Below, piece by piece: positions 63,308 to 64,000 of a stretch of 64,000 nt of DNA. Where the stretch lies: assembly GCF_038900095.1 (NCBI RefSeq), contig NZ_JBBMQQ010000001.1, positions 310,001 to 374,000 of the forward strand, in the 5' to 3' direction. The stretch's first letter is position 1. Each line of letters starts with the position of its first letter. The translations under genes were made by a program, and so were the position numbers. Source of the stretch: Hoeflea sp038900095 (GTDB taxonomy: Bacteria > Pseudomonadota > Alphaproteobacteria > Rhizobiales > Rhizobiaceae). The notes under the pieces were generated by a model that was not told the origin of the DNA, did no database searches, and saw nothing but the letters and a program-made list of their open reading frames with translations.

Positions 63308-63969
63308 CGATCCCGGATACGCTGCTCACTGATGTCCAGCAGGCGGTGGACATCCACCAGCCGGAGTTGGCTGTTTCGAGCACTGACACCTTTATCGTCC
63401 TCGAGGGGCTATTCGTCGTTTCTGGACCTGAAGGTCCATTCGACGCCTACCAAGTTAAGGTGCTGATTACGGCCGGCTTTCCAACTGAGAACCCCGTGGT
63501 ATTCGAGCAAGGTGGTCGCATTCCCCGGACCGTTAATCGTCATGTCTTCCCGGAAGAAGGGTCTTGTTGCTTGGGCGTCTGGGAAGAATGGCTTTTGACA
63601 GCCCCCGACCACCGGTTCGAGACTTTCTTAACGGGGCCAATGCAAGATTATTTTATCAGTCAGACATACTTTGAAGCCAACGGTATGTGGCCCTTCGGTG
63701 AAAGATCACATGGAATGCTCGGAGTGGTGGAGGCTTATAGTGACTTGCTCGAAGTCCCTCAGGATGCCAAGATCATCGTTGCGTATCTTAACCTTCTGTC
63801 ACTTAGCCAAATAAAGGGGCACCAACTTTGTCCCTGCGGAAGCGGCAGGCGTCTTAGACATTGCCACAGAGACGAACTCCAGAGGCTGAGCAGCAAAGTA
63901 TCTCCGTTGATGGCCAAGCGAATGCTTGGGTCTATTTCGCCGAAAAAACCTGCTAAACAGCTGCGTTAG
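63304..63969 (+). CDS. E2-like (ubiquitin-conjugating fold) CBASS protein with SEC-C zinc motif
   Basis: A protein of about 221 residues. The first 110 resemble a bacterial E2: a beta-sheet region (FDAYQVKVLITAGFPTENPVV) leads to HVFPEEGSCCLGVW, where the H-to-C-L-G spacing marks the catalytic Cys. The C-terminus carries CPCGSGRRLRHCH, a SEC-C zinc-binding motif. No E1 or JAB domain is present, so this fits the short type II CBASS layout in which an E2-like protein alone primes the CD-NTase by acting on its C-terminus. The start is GTG at 63304, overlapping the CD-NTase stop, or TTG at 63295. More CBASS genes could lie beyond the window. Confidence 0.82.
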   Translation: MTIPDTLLTDVQQAVDIHQPELAVSSTDTFIVLEGLFVVSGPEGPFDAYQVKVLITAGFPTENPVVFEQGGRIPRTVNRHVFPEEGSCCLGVWEEWLLTAPDHRFETFLTGPMQDYFISQTYFEANGMWPFGERSHGMLGVVEAYSDLLEVPQDAKIIVAYLNLLSLSQIKGHQLCPCGSGRRLRHCHRDELQRLSSKVSPLMAKRMLGSISPKKPAKQLR

Positions 63970-64000
63970 CACATAATTTCAGCCAAGTGGGCTCCCTGCC

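Overview
The window is a GC-rich bacterial chromosome segment that most likely comes from a marine or soil alphaproteobacterium of the Rhizobiales/Hyphomicrobiales (Hoeflea-, Rhizobium- or Phyllobacterium-like). This is an inference from gene content: Usg, a phasin, sarcosine oxidase, a MaoC-phosphotransacetylase fusion beside a PPi-type phosphofructokinase, a TAXI-TRAP transporter with DUF1850, DUF3422, and an alphaproteobacterial-style paaX-paaABCDE operon. No tRNA, rRNA, CRISPR array or intact insertion sequence was seen.

Layout. 1-9.4 kb: the 3' part of a sarcosine oxidase alpha gene whose product carries a gamma-like C-terminal extension, a CPA1 antiporter, a GNAT enzyme, a LysR regulator, a phasin, an ornithine-cyclodeaminase-like protein and an orphan protein. 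9.4-12.7 kb: an AT-rich insert with an OLD-family nuclease, followed by about 1.2 kb of non-coding DNA rich in palindromes (a REP-like doublet, a 16-bp inverted repeat, a C-rich tract). 12.7-17.4 kb: phenylacetyl-CoA epoxidase operon paaABCDE with paaX. 17.4-25.3 kb: methyltransferase, D-amino-acid dehydrogenase, CPBP protease, diguanylate cyclase, an SDR, an aldehyde dehydrogenase and an EamA transporter. 25.5-33.1 kb: the lower phenylacetate pathway (paaZ, a FadB-like enzyme, paaG, paaI, paaK, tetR), expressed divergently from one intergenic region. 33.1-36.6 kb: an HTH-citrate synthase fusion divergent from a class III CoA-transferase, then a GFA protein. 36.8-41.8 kb: a TAXI-TRAP operon behind a candidate sigma-54 promoter, then DUF3422. 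41.9-44.5 kb: groESL with a degenerate CIRCE element, and usg. 44.5-53.1 kb: two TetR-controlled blocks, FMO/BASS symporter/two SDRs and a CecR-YbhGFS-like exporter. 53.1-58.2 kb: an eptA-histidine kinase-response regulator-PepSY operon divergent from a PepSY-cytochrome b pair. 58.4-61.3 kb: MaoC-Pta, PPi-PFK and a degenerate second copy of the pta 3' end. 61.3-64.0 kb: an anti-phage CBASS locus with a Cap15-like membrane effector, a CD-NTase and an E2-like protein with a SEC-C zinc motif.

Working together: PaaK activates phenylacetate to its CoA ester, PaaABCDE epoxidises it, PaaG isomerises to the oxepin, PaaZ opens and oxidises the ring, and the FadB-like protein performs the following beta-oxidation steps. 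The PaaJ thiolase is not in the window and must be supplied from elsewhere. PaaX and a TetR protein probably control the two halves separately. The CBASS locus and the OLD nuclease are the two clear defence loci, and both lie in DNA less GC-rich than its surroundings.
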